Source: an uncultured Bacteroidales bacterium (GTDB lineage: Bacteria; Bacteroidota; Bacteroidia; Bacteroidales; P3). Taken from it: a stretch of 42,539 nucleotides of DNA. Both the position numbers and the translations under genes were made by a program. Location of the stretch: the NCBI GenBank assembly GCA_947165255.1, contig CAMUZR010000022.1:1-42539 (forward strand), written 5' to 3'. This document shows positions 41,812 through 42,539 of this stretch, one piece after another; positions within the stretch are counted from its first letter, which is position 1; the number at the start of each line of letters is the position of its first letter. The notes beneath the pieces were generated by a model. That model was not told the DNA's origin. It searched no databases and saw nothing but the letters and a program-made list of their open reading frames with translations.

Positions 41812-41933
41812 TAATAGTCATTTTGCAGGCTTCGACATAAGCAGAATGTAGGTGCAGCAAGTGTTTTGAGCGATTCAAAAGGTTATGGAAAAAATCGGCT
41901 TGAGAAGATGCTCTAATAGTCATTTTGCAGGCT
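41812..41933 (+). repeat. 20-bp direct repeat pair at the IS left end
   Basis: An identical 20-mer (starting TAATAGTC, ending GCAGGCT) occurs at 41812-41831 and 41914-41933, 102 bp apart, just upstream of the transposase. It may be a transposase-binding site or mark an internal duplication of the IS end. Confidence 0.8.
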
Positions 41934-41961
41934 GAGGAGTGCCGGCAAGCTAGACATTTCG

Positions 41962-41969
41962 TATCTTTG
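41962..41969 (+). promoter_or_regulatory. -7 promoter element of the transposase gene
   Basis: TATCTTTG, 21 bp upstream of ATG 41991, fits TAnnTTTG. No clear -33 match is seen at the usual distance. Confidence 0.45.
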
Positions 41970-41990
41970 CAGAAATTTAAAAGGTTTAAT

Positions 41991-42539
41991 ATGCACAAAA
42001 AAAATGTCCAGCATGCGGGTCACAAGCGACCAAGAAAAACGGAGTCCGAGGGGGCAAACAACTATACAAATGCCAAAAATGCGGTTATCAGTTTCGCCAG
42101 ATGACGGGGCCGTCGGATAGCGACCTATGGGCCATGTACCTGGATGGGAAGCAAACCGTGGAGGAGTTGTCGCAGGCATACGGAAGAAGCAGTTCCACAA
42201 TCAGAAGGCAATTGTCGGCCATGGTCATGAAATGGGAGCAGCCCATGCTTCACGGCAGTGGATACGTCAATGTCGATGCCACCTACTGGGGGCGCAATTG
42301 GGGTATCCTGCTCGCGATAGACGGCCTCACAGGTGCGGTTCTTTATCTTGAATTCATACGGCATGAGGCCTTGGAGGATTACCGTACAGCAATAGCGTCG
42401 ATAGAGAATCGGGGATATAGCATCAAGGGTATCGTCGTGGACGTAATGCGGAGCCTGTTCTCCGAGTTTGCAAGGTACCCGATGCAGATGTGCCACTTCC
42501 ATATGATAAGCATCATCCGCAGGTATCTCACTAAGAATC
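41991..42539 (+). pseudogene. IS256-like zinc-ribbon transposase, out of frame at A8, 3' truncated by window
   Basis: The main frame (from 41990 in phase with 42068) encodes a zinc ribbon KKCPACGSQATKKNG...YKCQKCGYQF, a helix-turn-helix (WAMYLDGKQTVEELSQAYG ... STIRRQL), and the start of a DDE domain with VDATYWG and GIVVDVMRSLF, then MCHFHM, open to the window end. It has no start codon of its own before the zinc ribbon: TAA at 41987-41989 precedes it. The ATG at 41991 is in another phase, separated by a run of eight A (41997-42004). One more A would give MHKKKCPACGS. So translation needs a -1 slip on the A-run, transcriptional slippage, or the gene is inactivated, or the base is a sequencing error. 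Confidence 0.72.

Larger units (their letters stand above)
41776..42539 (+). mobile_element. Left part of an insertion sequence with zinc-ribbon DDE transposase
   Basis: The transposase frame runs off the window end, so only the left side is seen. The left border is not fixed; it lies between the ispG terminator (about 41775) and the first of two 20-bp direct repeats (41812-41831 and 41914-41933). A -7-like TATCTTTG occurs at 41962-41969, 21 bp before the ATG at 41991. The encoded protein points to the IS256-like, Zn-ribbon variant (IS1249-type) group. Confidence 0.7.

Overview
The window comes from an anaerobic member of the Bacteroidota, most likely an uncultured Bacteroidales. Promoters follow the Bacteroidota pattern (-33 TTTG, -7 TAnnTTTG) and Shine-Dalgarno sites are replaced by A-rich leaders. 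There are many lipoproteins and outer-membrane barrels, and several families are typical of this phylum (group B [FeFe] hydrogenase, radical-SAM-associated lipoprotein, MutS2-like/Smr protein). Coding DNA is GC-rich with a strong preference for C-ending codons, which produces many long spurious antisense frames.

Left part (1-13.6 kb): two copies of a 55-bp palindromic repeat; a sodium:amino-acid symporter; a secreted Ser/Thr/Gly/Arg repeat protein; an apparent operon of nucleoside phosphorylase, DUF2284 protein, small secreted protein and a 1591-aa exonuclease-RecQ-UvrD fusion; then TypA/BipA and a monomeric group B [FeFe] hydrogenase, closed by a strong terminator.

Middle part (13.6-30.6 kb): a divergent phosphoglycerate kinase facing away from a metallo-beta-lactamase-fold lipoprotein; pruA; a tandemly duplicated two-gene module (outer-membrane barrel plus tricorn-like S41 lipoprotein protease, twice); a metal/cobalamin-type binding lipoprotein and GAPDH on the minus strand; a four-gene operon (transglycosylase, XerD-type recombinase, DUF445 membrane protein, MsrA-fRMsr fusion); sufB with a SpoU-type RNA methyltransferase.

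Right part (30.6-42.5 kb): a compact ten-gene minus-strand operon led by an ECF sigma factor and a membrane anti-sigma factor, followed by a barrel protein with a GIN-like head and seven lipoproteins, three of them paralogues and two nearly identical. This is the best candidate for an undescribed envelope system. On the plus strand follow an HD phosphohydrolase, Mpl ligase, a KOW-coiled-coil-Smr protein, an IspG that lacks the large insert usual in its phylum, and the left end of a zinc-ribbon IS whose transposase is out of frame at an A8 run.

Working links: MtgA and Mpl act in peptidoglycan synthesis and recycling; MsrA-fRMsr repairs oxidised methionine; SufB and the iron-sulfur enzymes IspG and hydrogenase fit an anaerobe. 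No rRNA, tRNA or CRISPR array was seen.
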